A DNA stretch of 63,177 nucleotides from Nocardia amikacinitolerans NBRC 108937 (lineage in GTDB: Bacteria > Actinomycetota > Actinomycetes > Mycobacteriales > Mycobacteriaceae). Location of the stretch: NCBI RefSeq assembly GCF_001612615.1, contig NZ_BDAU01000051.1:1-63177 (forward strand), read 5' to 3'. Shown here in pieces: positions 51,680-60,673 of this stretch. The notes beneath the pieces are model-generated. The model was not told the origin of the DNA, did no database searches, and worked only from the letters and a program-made list of their open reading frames with translations. Position 1 is the stretch's first letter, and each line of letters begins with the position of its first letter. The position numbers and the translations under genes are program-made.

Positions 51680-52327
51680 ATGCCGAAGACATCCGAAGTC
51701 CCAGCTCGCAAGGGTCTGCCCGGCCGCAAGGCGCAGGCCGCCCGCAACGACGGGCTGATCCTGGAGGCGGCGCGGGCCGTGTTCCTCGCCGATGCCAACG
51801 CGCCGATCGCCGCTGTCGCCGAACGCGCGGGCGTCGGTATCAGCGCGCTCTATCGCCGCTACCCGAGCAAGGAGGTGCTGCTGCGCACTCTCTGCCACGA
51901 GGGACTGCGCCGCTACAACGCGGAAGCCGATGCGGCACTGGAGGATTCGGATGGTTGGCGCGGACTGGTCGGCTTCTTGGAGCGCGTGGTCGACGCCGAC
52001 GTCCACTCGCTCACCGTCCACCTGGCGGGCACCTTCACCCCCGACGAGGCGATGCTGCCCGACGTCGTGCACGCGGGCGAGGTCAACGAAGAACTCATCC
52101 GTCGCGCCCACGCTTCCGGACGGCTGCGAGCGGAGGTGAATCCGCTGGATCTCGGCCTGATCCTGGAGGCATGCGCCGCCATCACCATGCCGGACCCGGA
52201 ACGCACCGCCCAGCTCCGCCGCCGCACCCTCGCCCTGCTCATCGACGGCCTCGCCGCCGACGGCGAACTCCCCGGTCCACCACCGCAGCCCGGTGAATTC
52301 GCCTGGCGCTGGCAGCCGCGGGTTTGA
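51680..52327 (+). CDS. TetR family regulator of the epoxide hydrolase gene
   Basis: 215 residues. Helix-turn-helix region NDGLILEAARAVFLADANAPIAAVAERAGVGISALYRRYPSKEVLL near residues 23-68, with a C-terminal SBI-type domain. It is divergent from the epoxide hydrolase, with the mirrored operators between them, so local autoregulation is very likely. Confidence 0.88.
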   Translation: MPKTSEVPARKGLPGRKAQAARNDGLILEAARAVFLADANAPIAAVAERAGVGISALYRRYPSKEVLLRTLCHEGLRRYNAEADAALEDSDGWRGLVGFLERVVDADVHSLTVHLAGTFTPDEAMLPDVVHAGEVNEELIRRAHASGRLRAEVNPLDLGLILEACAAITMPDPERTAQLRRRTLALLIDGLAADGELPGPPPQPGEFAWRWQPRV

Positions 52328-52611
52328 TGCGGGCCAAGCGGGGTGCTGTCCGCCGCGTGGCGCGCTGACCAGCACGCCTGTGCCGGACGGTCCAATGGAC
52401 GCGTTCCGCTGCCCGTGCCCGATCGAGACCGCGCGGGCCTGAATATGGAGAGCTTCCGACGTACCGCCACGGATCGAGTCGCCGTCGTAACCCTCGCGGG
52501 TGCCGTGCTACCCGATGCGCGGTTCGTCACCGAGCGAAATCGCGAATGGGCGCGAAGTCCGCCTATGGGCTGGTAGGAACGAAGAAACCGTGCGACGCGA
52601 AGGGGATCGGG
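52328..52611. other. 284-bp interval, possible small-gene remnant
   Basis: A 43-codon plus-strand frame from ATG 52446 (MESFRRTATDRVAVVTL) to 52577 has no clear ribosome-binding site and no family I recognise. The rest holds the promoter of the VOC gene. Confidence 0.3.
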
Positions 52612-53019
52612 ATGAATTGGACGCTCGAAGTCGTCGTGGTCCCGGTGTCGGATATCGACCGCGCCAAAGCGTTCTACTCGGAGCAACTGGGTTTCGCGGT
52701 CGACCACGACACCGTGATCGGCGACGACATCCGCATCGTGCAGCTGACCCCGCCGGGTTCCGGCTGCTCGATCGTGATCGGCAAGGGCGCGGTGCCGTCG
52801 ATGACGCCCGGTTCGCTGCAAGGCTTGCAGCTGGTGGTTCCCGATCTGCACAAGGCGCGGGCCGAATTGGTCGAGCGGGGTGTGGAAGTCGGCGACATTC
52901 AGATCCTCGGCGAAAGCCCGACGAAGATGCCCGACCCCCTCGACAACGTCGGCTTCCTCTTCTTCTCGGACCCCGACGGCAACGGCTGGGCGATCCAGCA
53001 GATCTCCACCCGGGCGTAG
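52612..53019 (+). CDS. VOC (glyoxalase/dioxygenase superfamily) protein
   Basis: 135 residues. It has two beta-alpha-beta-beta-beta modules, the first WTLEVVVVPVSDIDRAKAFYSEQLGF, the second ending FLFFSDPDGNGWAIQQ. Metal ligands cannot be assigned firmly; the usual N-terminal His is Glu or Val. It could be a small-molecule lyase or a binding protein. ATG 52612 has GGGGATCGGG upstream. Confidence 0.82.
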   Translation: MNWTLEVVVVPVSDIDRAKAFYSEQLGFAVDHDTVIGDDIRIVQLTPPGSGCSIVIGKGAVPSMTPGSLQGLQLVVPDLHKARAELVERGVEVGDIQILGESPTKMPDPLDNVGFLFFSDPDGNGWAIQQISTRA

Positions 53020-53020
53020 C

Positions 53021-53815
53021 TCAGCGCACGCCGAGGTAGAGGGTTTGGGTGCTGCGGCCGAGGGGGCCTTTCTCGTCGAAGAGGGCCGATTCGGCGAGGC
53101 CGATGCCGTGCGGCTGCGGGTAGGTGACCGCGTCGAGGCAGACCCATTCGCCCACCGGCTGGCGGTGCAGGGTGACGGTGAGGTCGGTGTTGATGAAGAG
53201 GTAGCGGTTCCAGTCGAGGACCGCGCTCACGCCGTTGCCGGAGTCGGCGGCGGCAAGGGTGCGCTCCAGCGGGCTCGGTGTGGTGCCCGCGACGATCGGA
53301 TACTTCAGCCGAATCCAGCAGATCGCCGGGCCGGGCTCACCGAAAGCCCCTGTGACGAAACGGTATTCGATCGCGGTGTGGAAGCCGACCTCTTGTGCCG
53401 TCGGGAACGGCGTCGGTGCGGGCGCGTGGTCGGGACCGGGACGCGCGCCCACCGGATGGAACTCCTCGGGCAGCGCGAGCTCGGGCTCGGCAAGCTTGAA
53501 CCGCCAGGCATTGGCCTTCATGACCGGACCGCGCTCGGTCGAGAGCGTCGCCTCCAGCAACTCGACGCTGCGCCCGGGCCGCGTCACCCGCGCCTCGGCG
53601 AACAGCGGCTGCAACGGCACGGGCCCGAGAATCTCCACCGCGACCCGCCCGACCTGAAACCCCTCGCGCGGCTCGCACCGCTCGATGACGTGCCCGAGCA
53701 ACGCCGACGGCGGCCCCGCGTGCTGAGCGTCCGGCGACCACGGCCCGCGCGTGAGCTCGGTGGAGATGAACCGCTTCGGGTCGTCCGGATCCGGGAGGTA
53801 GAAGGCATCACTCAC
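53021..53815 (-). CDS. Acyl-CoA thioesterase (TesB-like double hotdog)
   Basis: 264 residues. The N-terminal RGPWSPDAQHAGPPSALLGHVIER and the mid VTRPGRSVELLEATLS form the first hotdog, and the C-terminal part VLDWNRYLFINTDLTVTLHRQPVGEWVCLDAVT the second, with Asp and Thr at the TesB-like active site. It splits acyl-CoA to acid and CoA. GTG 53815 is chosen. It is convergent with the VOC gene, one base apart. Confidence 0.85.
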   Translation of the reverse strand: MSDAFYLPDPDDPKRFISTELTRGPWSPDAQHAGPPSALLGHVIERCEPREGFQVGRVAVEILGPVPLQPLFAEARVTRPGRSVELLEATLSTERGPVMKANAWRFKLAEPELALPEEFHPVGARPGPDHAPAPTPFPTAQEVGFHTAIEYRFVTGAFGEPGPAICWIRLKYPIVAGTTPSPLERTLAAADSGNGVSAVLDWNRYLFINTDLTVTLHRQPVGEWVCLDAVTYPQPHGIGLAESALFDEKGPLGRSTQTLYLGVR

Positions 53816-53925
53816 GTCATCGTCCGTCCCTCGGACCGGCCCCGCTGCCGGTCGTCGAATAGTTCGTCCGGTTAACGATTCTGCCACGCGCGGGTGGAGG
53901 TGATCGCCGGGCTGTGGTGGGTGGT

Positions 53926-55179
53926 TCACGCACGCCCGAAGGCGAGGGCCACGTTGTGTCCCCCGAAACCGAAGGAGTTGTTGACGGCGTAGTCGATCCG
54001 TTGCCTGCGGGGTGTGCCCGCGACGATGTCGAGGTCGATGTCGGGGGACTGGTTGTCGAGGTTGAGGGTGGGTGGGACGGTCTGGTCGCGGAGGGTCAGC
54101 ACCGTGAGGATGGATTCGAGCGCGCCGACCGCGCCGATGGAATGGCCGAGCGCGGATTTCGGGGCGTAGACCGAGGCGTGCGGCGTGACCGCCGCGATGG
54201 CGTTCGCCTCGGAGGCGTCGCCGATGGGCGTCGAGGTGGCGTGCGCGTTGACGTGGGCGATGTCCGAAGCTCCGAGGCCCGCGGTCTCGATGGCCTTGCG
54301 CATGGCGCGCGCCGCACCGATGCCTTCCGGGTCGGAGGCGACGATGTGGAAGGCGTCGGAGGTGATGCCCGCGCCGAGTACGCGGGCGTGGATCGCGGCG
54401 CCGCGCGCCCTGGCGTGACGCTCGGATTCGAGCACCATGAGCGCGCCCGCCTCGCCGAAGACGAAGCCGTCGCGGTCCCGGTCGAAGGGGCGCGAGGCGC
54501 GTTCGGGTTCCTCGTTGCGGGTGCTCATCGCGCGCATCATGGCGAAGCCCGCGATCGGCACGGCGTGGATGTGGCCCTCGACGCCACCCGTCACCACCAC
54601 GTCGGCCTCACCGGAGCGAATCAGCCGCCAAGCGTGTGCGATCGCCTCGGAACCCGAGGAGCACGCCGAGACGGGCGCGAAAACCCCTGCCTTGGCACCA
54701 ATTTCGAGACCGACCGTCGCTGCGGGCCCGTTCGGCATCACCATCGGCACCGCCATCGGCGACACCCTCCGATAGCCGCCCGCGCGCATGGCATCGACCG
54801 CGTCGATCAGCGCGTCGCCGCCACCGAGTCCGGTGCCGATGGCCACCGCCAGCCGCTCGCCCTCGACCTCCGGCGCGCCCGCCGCTTGCCACACCCGCCT
54901 GCCGAGGACCAGCGCCAGCTGTTCGACGTAGGAGTGTCTGCGCTGTTCGATCCGGGTCAGTTGCGCGGCGGGATGCGTCTTCAGCTTGCCGCCGATGCGG
55001 ACCGGCAGGTCGTATTCGGCGACGAAGTCCTCATCGAGTACGCCGATGCCCGTCTCGCCTCGTACCAGCTTCGACCAGGTCGTTTCCATGTCGTCGGCGA
55101 GCGAAGTGGTGGCCGCGTAGGCGGTGACGACGACGGAGTCCGCAGTTTCTGAAGCGAGTGTTACAGTCACGGTCACCAT
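53926..55179 (-). CDS. Beta-ketoacyl-ACP synthase, KasA/FabF type
   Basis: 417 residues, very like mycobacterial KasA over its length (SVVVTAYAATTSLADDMETTW, RAMSTRNEEPERASRPFD). Catalytic Cys173 (SACSSGSEA), His313 (NAHATSTP) and His346 (SALGHS) with Lys341 are all present. It elongates acyl-ACP with malonyl-ACP. Usually kasA lies in the fabD-acpM cluster; here it is alone with a divergent TetR, so it is probably an extra paralogue. ATG 55179 is preferred over an upstream start at 55194. Confidence 0.9.
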   Translation of the reverse strand: MVTVTVTLASETADSVVVTAYAATTSLADDMETTWSKLVRGETGIGVLDEDFVAEYDLPVRIGGKLKTHPAAQLTRIEQRRHSYVEQLALVLGRRVWQAAGAPEVEGERLAVAIGTGLGGGDALIDAVDAMRAGGYRRVSPMAVPMVMPNGPAATVGLEIGAKAGVFAPVSACSSGSEAIAHAWRLIRSGEADVVVTGGVEGHIHAVPIAGFAMMRAMSTRNEEPERASRPFDRDRDGFVFGEAGALMVLESERHARARGAAIHARVLGAGITSDAFHIVASDPEGIGAARAMRKAIETAGLGASDIAHVNAHATSTPIGDASEANAIAAVTPHASVYAPKSALGHSIGAVGALESILTVLTLRDQTVPPTLNLDNQSPDIDLDIVAGTPRRQRIDYAVNNSFGFGGHNVALAFGRA

Positions 55180-55206
55180 GAATACCTGTAGCACTCGGTA
55201 CAGTCA
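55162..55206. promoter_or_regulatory. Operator-like sequences between KasA-like and TetR genes
   Basis: CTGTA and TACAG flank 8 bases (55186-55203), and TACAGTCA occurs twice (55162 and 55199). The two starts are only 31 bp apart, so any TetR bound here would cover both. Confidence 0.45.
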
Positions 55207-55210
55207 ACCC

Positions 55211-55765
55211 ATGGCCCGCCCACTCGACCACGCCAAACGCGCCGAACTCCTCGACGGCGTCGTCGACTACATCGCCGCGCACGGCCTCGCCGAACTGTCC
55301 CTTCGCCCACTCGCCGCGGAACTCGGCACCAGCTCGCGCATGCTCATCTACTACTTCGACACCAAGGAGGAGTTGCTGGTCCAAGCCCTCGCCACCCAGC
55401 GCCCGGATATCAGGGGGCTCTTCGCCGACATCGCCGACGCCGCCGCCCTCCGCGCTCGGCTGGGGGAGTTCTGGTGCGCCAACACCACCGGTGCGGGGGC
55501 GACCAGTGTGAAGGTGATGCTGCAAGTGCTCGGCGCGGCTTGCGCGTCCGACGGGCCGTATGCCGCGTATGCCGTCGACGCCATCGGCACTTTCGTCGCC
55601 GCGCTCGCGGACGGTTTGCGCCGATTCGGCGTGGAGGACGCGGAAGCTGTTGCGACAGTGCTTGTTTCGGGGCTGCGAGGGATACTTCAGGATCGCATGA
55701 TCACCGGTGACGTCGCGCGGACCGACAGGGCGGCTCGGCGGCTCATCGACAGCACTGTTCGTTAG
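55211..55765 (+). CDS. TetR family regulator beside the KasA-like gene
   Basis: 184 residues. N-terminal HTH: RAELLDGVVDYIAAHGLAELSLRPLAAELGTSSRMLIYYFDTKEELL. ATG 55211 gives MARPLDHAKR. It is divergent from the ketosynthase and likely controls it. It shares a two-way terminator with thiC. Confidence 0.85.
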   Translation: MARPLDHAKRAELLDGVVDYIAAHGLAELSLRPLAAELGTSSRMLIYYFDTKEELLVQALATQRPDIRGLFADIADAAALRARLGEFWCANTTGAGATSVKVMLQVLGAACASDGPYAAYAVDAIGTFVAALADGLRRFGVEDAEAVATVLVSGLRGILQDRMITGDVARTDRAARRLIDSTVR

Positions 55766-55778
55766 GTTCGAACGCAAA

Positions 55779-55810
55779 GCGGCCACCCTCTCCGAAGAGA
55801 GGATGGCCGC
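55779..55810. terminator. Bidirectional terminator between tetR and thiC
   Basis: GCGGCCA and CCCTCTC pair with GAGAGG and TGGCCGC, one mismatch, loop CGAA. It serves two convergent genes. Confidence 0.75.
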
Positions 55811-55822
55811 CCGCGACAACTG

Positions 55823-57460
<1,638 letters not shown>

Positions 57461-57464
57461 GGTT

Positions 57465-57567
57465 CTCCTCCCTACGCCGGCATTACCCGGTCAGGTTCAT
57501 ACGGTCGACGGCCCTTACCGCCCTCTCGGGCTAGCCGTCCTCTCAGCCCGCTGGTGCGAGCCCCCGT
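57465..57567 (-). promoter_or_regulatory. TPP riboswitch controlling thiC
   Basis: On the minus strand the leader holds the two thiamine-pyrophosphate boxes, CTGAGAGG (57539-57546) and GAACCTGACCGGGTAATGCC, ending GCCGGCGTAGGGAGGAG. The final stem runs into the thiC ribosome-binding site, so TPP binding should hide it and stop translation. Confidence 0.93.
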
Positions 57568-57741
57568 TGGCGATGTGAATTTTCCCGCCCGACCATACCT
57601 GCCCGCTCCGCGGACACGCCCGGCGATGACCCGAACCCGCGCGTGATCGGGCAGGCCGCGCCCGCACAGAGGCCGGCTTTGGTGGCGACGGTCGAGGAGC
57701 GCAAACGATCGACTGGCCGGCCTGTTCGCGGCGGCTCGGCC

Positions 57742-57839
57742 GGACTAGCCCCGCACGCGCGGGGAGCCACCAGAGGTGTCGGAGACGTCAAAGGTCTCGC
57801 CCGGGTGTGTGGGGTTCATCCCCGCGGCGCAGGGAACAG
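57742..57839 (-). other. Two CRISPR type I-E-like repeat units, degenerate
   Basis: On the minus strand the unit at 57813-57839 contains GCGGGGATGAACC, a typical type I-E repeat end, preceded by CTGTTCCCTGCGCC. The unit at 57742-57770 starts GTGGCTCCCCGCGCGTGCGG. The gap is 42 bases, not the usual 32-33, and there are no cas genes in the window. Confidence 0.25.
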
Positions 57840-57872
57840 CGGCAGTCGAGGTGATCGTACGTGGCGTTCGAC

Positions 57873-58346
57873 TCAGACCGCTTCGTAGGCGTCCCGCATG
57901 GCCTGCACGTCGATCTTCTTCATGCCGAGCATGGCCTTGGTCGCGCGGGTGACGGCGGCGGGATCGCCTTTGAGCAGCTCGTTGGCCTGCACCGGCCAGA
58001 TCTGCCATGGGATGCCGTACTTGTCGTTGAGCCAGCCGCACTCGATCTCCTGGCCGCCGTCGGCGAGCAGCGCCAGCCACAGGCGGTCGACCTCCTCCTG
58101 GCTCTCGCAGTTGACCAGCAGCGACATGGCGTGCGTGTAGTGGTACTCGCCGCCGCCGTTGATCGCGGTGAACTTCTGACCGTTCAGTTCGAAGTCGACG
58201 ACCATGACGAGCCCGGCCTCGCGCGGCCCCGCCTCGTTGTAGTACTGGATGTCGGTGATCTTGGAGTCCGGGAAGAGCGAACAGTAGAAGTTCGCGGCCT
58301 CCTCGGCCTGGGTGTCGTACCAGAGGTTCGTGACGATCTTCTGCAT
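57873..58346 (-). CDS. PhnB-like VOC family protein (3-demethylubiquinone-9 3-methyltransferase domain)
   Basis: 157 residues. MQKIVTNLWYDTQAEEAANFYCSLFPDSKI and the later WQIWPVQANELL are typical of the PhnB/VOC group annotated with the misleading 3-dmu-9_3-mt name. No enzymatic activity is established for the group. ATG 58346 is chosen because AGGAG lies six bases upstream; ATG 58352 leaves no spacer. Confidence 0.85.
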   Translation of the reverse strand: MQKIVTNLWYDTQAEEAANFYCSLFPDSKITDIQYYNEAGPREAGLVMVVDFELNGQKFTAINGGGEYHYTHAMSLLVNCESQEEVDRLWLALLADGGQEIECGWLNDKYGIPWQIWPVQANELLKGDPAAVTRATKAMLGMKKIDVQAMRDAYEAV

Positions 58347-58467
58347 GGCCATCTCCTGACGTGGGGTAGGTCCTCGCGTGTGCAGACTTCCCAACCCCGC
58401 CGAATTCATCGCACCCCTGGCGGAAAATGTGCCGCCCCGACCGGCCCGGCGCCGGTCGGGGCGGTGA

Positions 58468-59850
58468 TCAGCGTTCGCGGGGGCCGATCGGGAACCCGAG
58501 CGCGCCGAAGGTGGCGTTGAGGTTGATCTCGATCTGGCTGAGCAGCGCGTTGACGTCGGCGAGCATGGAGACGACGTTCTCGGTCCGGCAGCCGACCTGT
58601 TCCGGCGCGTTCGGCGCGAGTCTGCCCTTCAGCCAGTTGAAGGTGTCGGCCATGCCGAGGGAGGGCAGTGTCAGGTGCTCGCTCAGGTGGTCGCGTTTGT
58701 AGACGACCGACGCACCTGACGCGCAATACCGTCGCGCCAGAGCGTCGTTCGTCCACACGGGCACCGCCTCGTCGAAGACGCCTTGATACAGGTGGATCGG
58801 CATCGTCGGTGTGTTGCCGCCGAGCACCGTGGCGTCGAACACTTCCCGAATCTCCGGAAGGGCAAGATACTCGGCGATCGGAATCGTCAGCAGCCGTTGG
58901 TAATCCACGAACATCTGGGTGAGCGCGTTGCGGGGGAGGCACTGCGTGTTGGTGCGGTCCATCAGTGCCCGGCCCTCCGGCGTGAGGTGCCGGTAGGTGA
59001 CCTCCTTGAACGCCGGATACGCGTTGGACAGGGAAGCGATGCCGATCCCGATCAGACTGGAGAACATGGAACCGTTGACGTGCAGCAACGATTCGACATC
59101 CGAGACCGGCGCGCCCATCGCGGCGCCCTTGACGTTCAGCTCCGGCGCGTAGCTCGGCTGCATCTCGGCCGCCCAGCCGGTGGCCATGCCGCCGCCGGAG
59201 TAACCCCACAGCGCCACAGGGGTATTCGCGTCCAGACCCATCGGCTCGAAACGTTGCGCCGCCCTGATTCCGTCCAGGGTCATGTACCCCGGCTCCTTGG
59301 CAACCGCGAGATGACCTCGCGGACCCTCGTAGTCCGGGATCGACACCGCCCAACCCTGGCTGATCAGGGCGGCCAGCGCGATCAGCTCGCTGTTGGAGTG
59401 GATGCCCTCGACGCCGGGCAGCCCCGCGCCCTGCCGGAGCACGTACGACGGCGCGCAGGACGGGCTGGCGCTGTCGTAATAGAACTGGAGCGAGACCAGC
59501 GGGCGGGGACGATTCGGGTCGGCGCCCGCGGGAAGGATCACGGTCGTGACCGCGACCGCGGGCTCGTCGAACAGGTCGGTCGTGCGGTACAGCAACTGCC
59601 AGGACCGCACGTTCAGCGGCAGCAGGGTGAGCACCGCGAGCCGCACCTCGCGCGAGCGCAGGATGGTCCCCGGCTCGGCGCTCGCGAAGTCGGCGGGCGG
59701 CTCGTAGAACGAATCATGTTGCGGTAGCGGCATCGCCGATGCCGGGCTCGCCACCAGTCCGCTCGCCAGAACGGTCGCCGCGACGATCATCGCCGCCACG
59801 ACTGCGCGCACGAACGCTGGGCTTCTTCCGGCCGGATCGCCTTTGATCAC
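58468..59850 (-). CDS. Secreted lipase, LIP family
   Basis: 460 residues. A signal peptide (hydrophobic run near 13-35, ending SPASA before MPLPQHDSFY) is followed by an alpha/beta hydrolase. The nucleophile elbow is LWGYSGGG, and FDEAVPVWTNDALARRYC with KRDHLSEH provide the Asp and His. It resembles the LIP family of fungal and actinobacterial triacylglycerol lipases. Two close GTGs occur; 59850 has GAGG at better spacing than 59856. It is divergent from a TetR gene. Confidence 0.88.
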   Translation of the reverse strand: MIKGDPAGRSPAFVRAVVAAMIVAATVLASGLVASPASAMPLPQHDSFYEPPADFASAEPGTILRSREVRLAVLTLLPLNVRSWQLLYRTTDLFDEPAVAVTTVILPAGADPNRPRPLVSLQFYYDSASPSCAPSYVLRQGAGLPGVEGIHSNSELIALAALISQGWAVSIPDYEGPRGHLAVAKEPGYMTLDGIRAAQRFEPMGLDANTPVALWGYSGGGMATGWAAEMQPSYAPELNVKGAAMGAPVSDVESLLHVNGSMFSSLIGIGIASLSNAYPAFKEVTYRHLTPEGRALMDRTNTQCLPRNALTQMFVDYQRLLTIPIAEYLALPEIREVFDATVLGGNTPTMPIHLYQGVFDEAVPVWTNDALARRYCASGASVVYKRDHLSEHLTLPSLGMADTFNWLKGRLAPNAPEQVGCRTENVVSMLADVNALLSQIEINLNATFGALGFPIGPRER

Positions 59851-59949
59851 TGACACCTCGGTCCCTTCCTCATCGGTGCAGCGATTACAGCACGAGTTCG
59901 TGTTACCAACAAGAATCCTTTCTGAAACGAGTACCGCTATCGTCGTGAC

Positions 59950-60633
59950 ATGACCCGCAGCAAATCCGCCGCGCGGCTGGCCCCGGCTCCGGCTCGGCGC
60001 CGGATCCGCGGCCTCGACGCCGAGCAGCGCAGCGCGCAGCGACGCAGTCAACTGCTGGACGCCGCCACCGAACTGTTTGCCGAACAGAGCTTTTCGGGGA
60101 CGTCGATCGAGCAGATCTGCCAGCGCGCCTACGTCGGGACGAAGGGGTTCTACGACCACTTCGACAGCAAGGAGGCGTGCTACATCGCGCTGCTCGAGCA
60201 GATCACGGCGCAGATCCAGCAACGCGTGGCCGAGGTGGCGACGGAAGTATCCGGACGGGACTGGGGGCAGCGCGCGGCCGCGGTCATCGACGCGTTCGTG
60301 CACGCCATCGCCGACGACCCGCGCCTGGCGAAGGTCACTTTCGGTGAGGCGGGCGGTATTTCGCCAGCGGTGGAGAAGCAGCGTCGCGGCAACCGGCGCT
60401 GGGCGGCGGCGTTCCTGGACAGCCAGTGGTCATCGGGTCCCGCGCCGGACGAGCGCGCGCAACGCAGGCGGCTGGCATTGGCGCTCGCGACCATCGGCGG
60501 CATGTTCGAGCTGGTCGCGGACTGGTTGCACCATCACGACGACGGGGGTGCGCGTGATGATGTGCAGACGTTGATCGATGATCTGGTCGAGTTCGTCGGA
60601 GTGGTCTACGCCGGTCGGGAAACGCTCTCGTAA
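59950..60633 (+). CDS. TetR family regulator beside the lipase gene
   Basis: 227 residues. HTH region RRSQLLDAATELFAEQSFSGTSIEQICQRAYVGTKGFYDHFDSKEACY. A basic, Arg-rich N-terminal tail of 25 residues precedes it. It is divergent from the lipase; the 100-bp gap holds CACGAGTTCGTG (near 59889-59900), a possible operator. Confidence 0.85.
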   Translation: MTRSKSAARLAPAPARRRIRGLDAEQRSAQRRSQLLDAATELFAEQSFSGTSIEQICQRAYVGTKGFYDHFDSKEACYIALLEQITAQIQQRVAEVATEVSGRDWGQRAAAVIDAFVHAIADDPRLAKVTFGEAGGISPAVEKQRRGNRRWAAAFLDSQWSSGPAPDERAQRRRLALALATIGGMFELVADWLHHHDDGGARDDVQTLIDDLVEFVGVVYAGRETLS

Positions 60634-60673
60634 TCGTCTGTGGTGCAACGCTATTCGTTCCCGAATGGCAGTG

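Noticed and set aside
58468..60303. Longer N-terminus (about 150 residues) for the LIP lipase
   Set aside because: It would be antisense to the TetR gene and hide the signal peptide; GTG 59850 places the signal peptide at the N-terminus.
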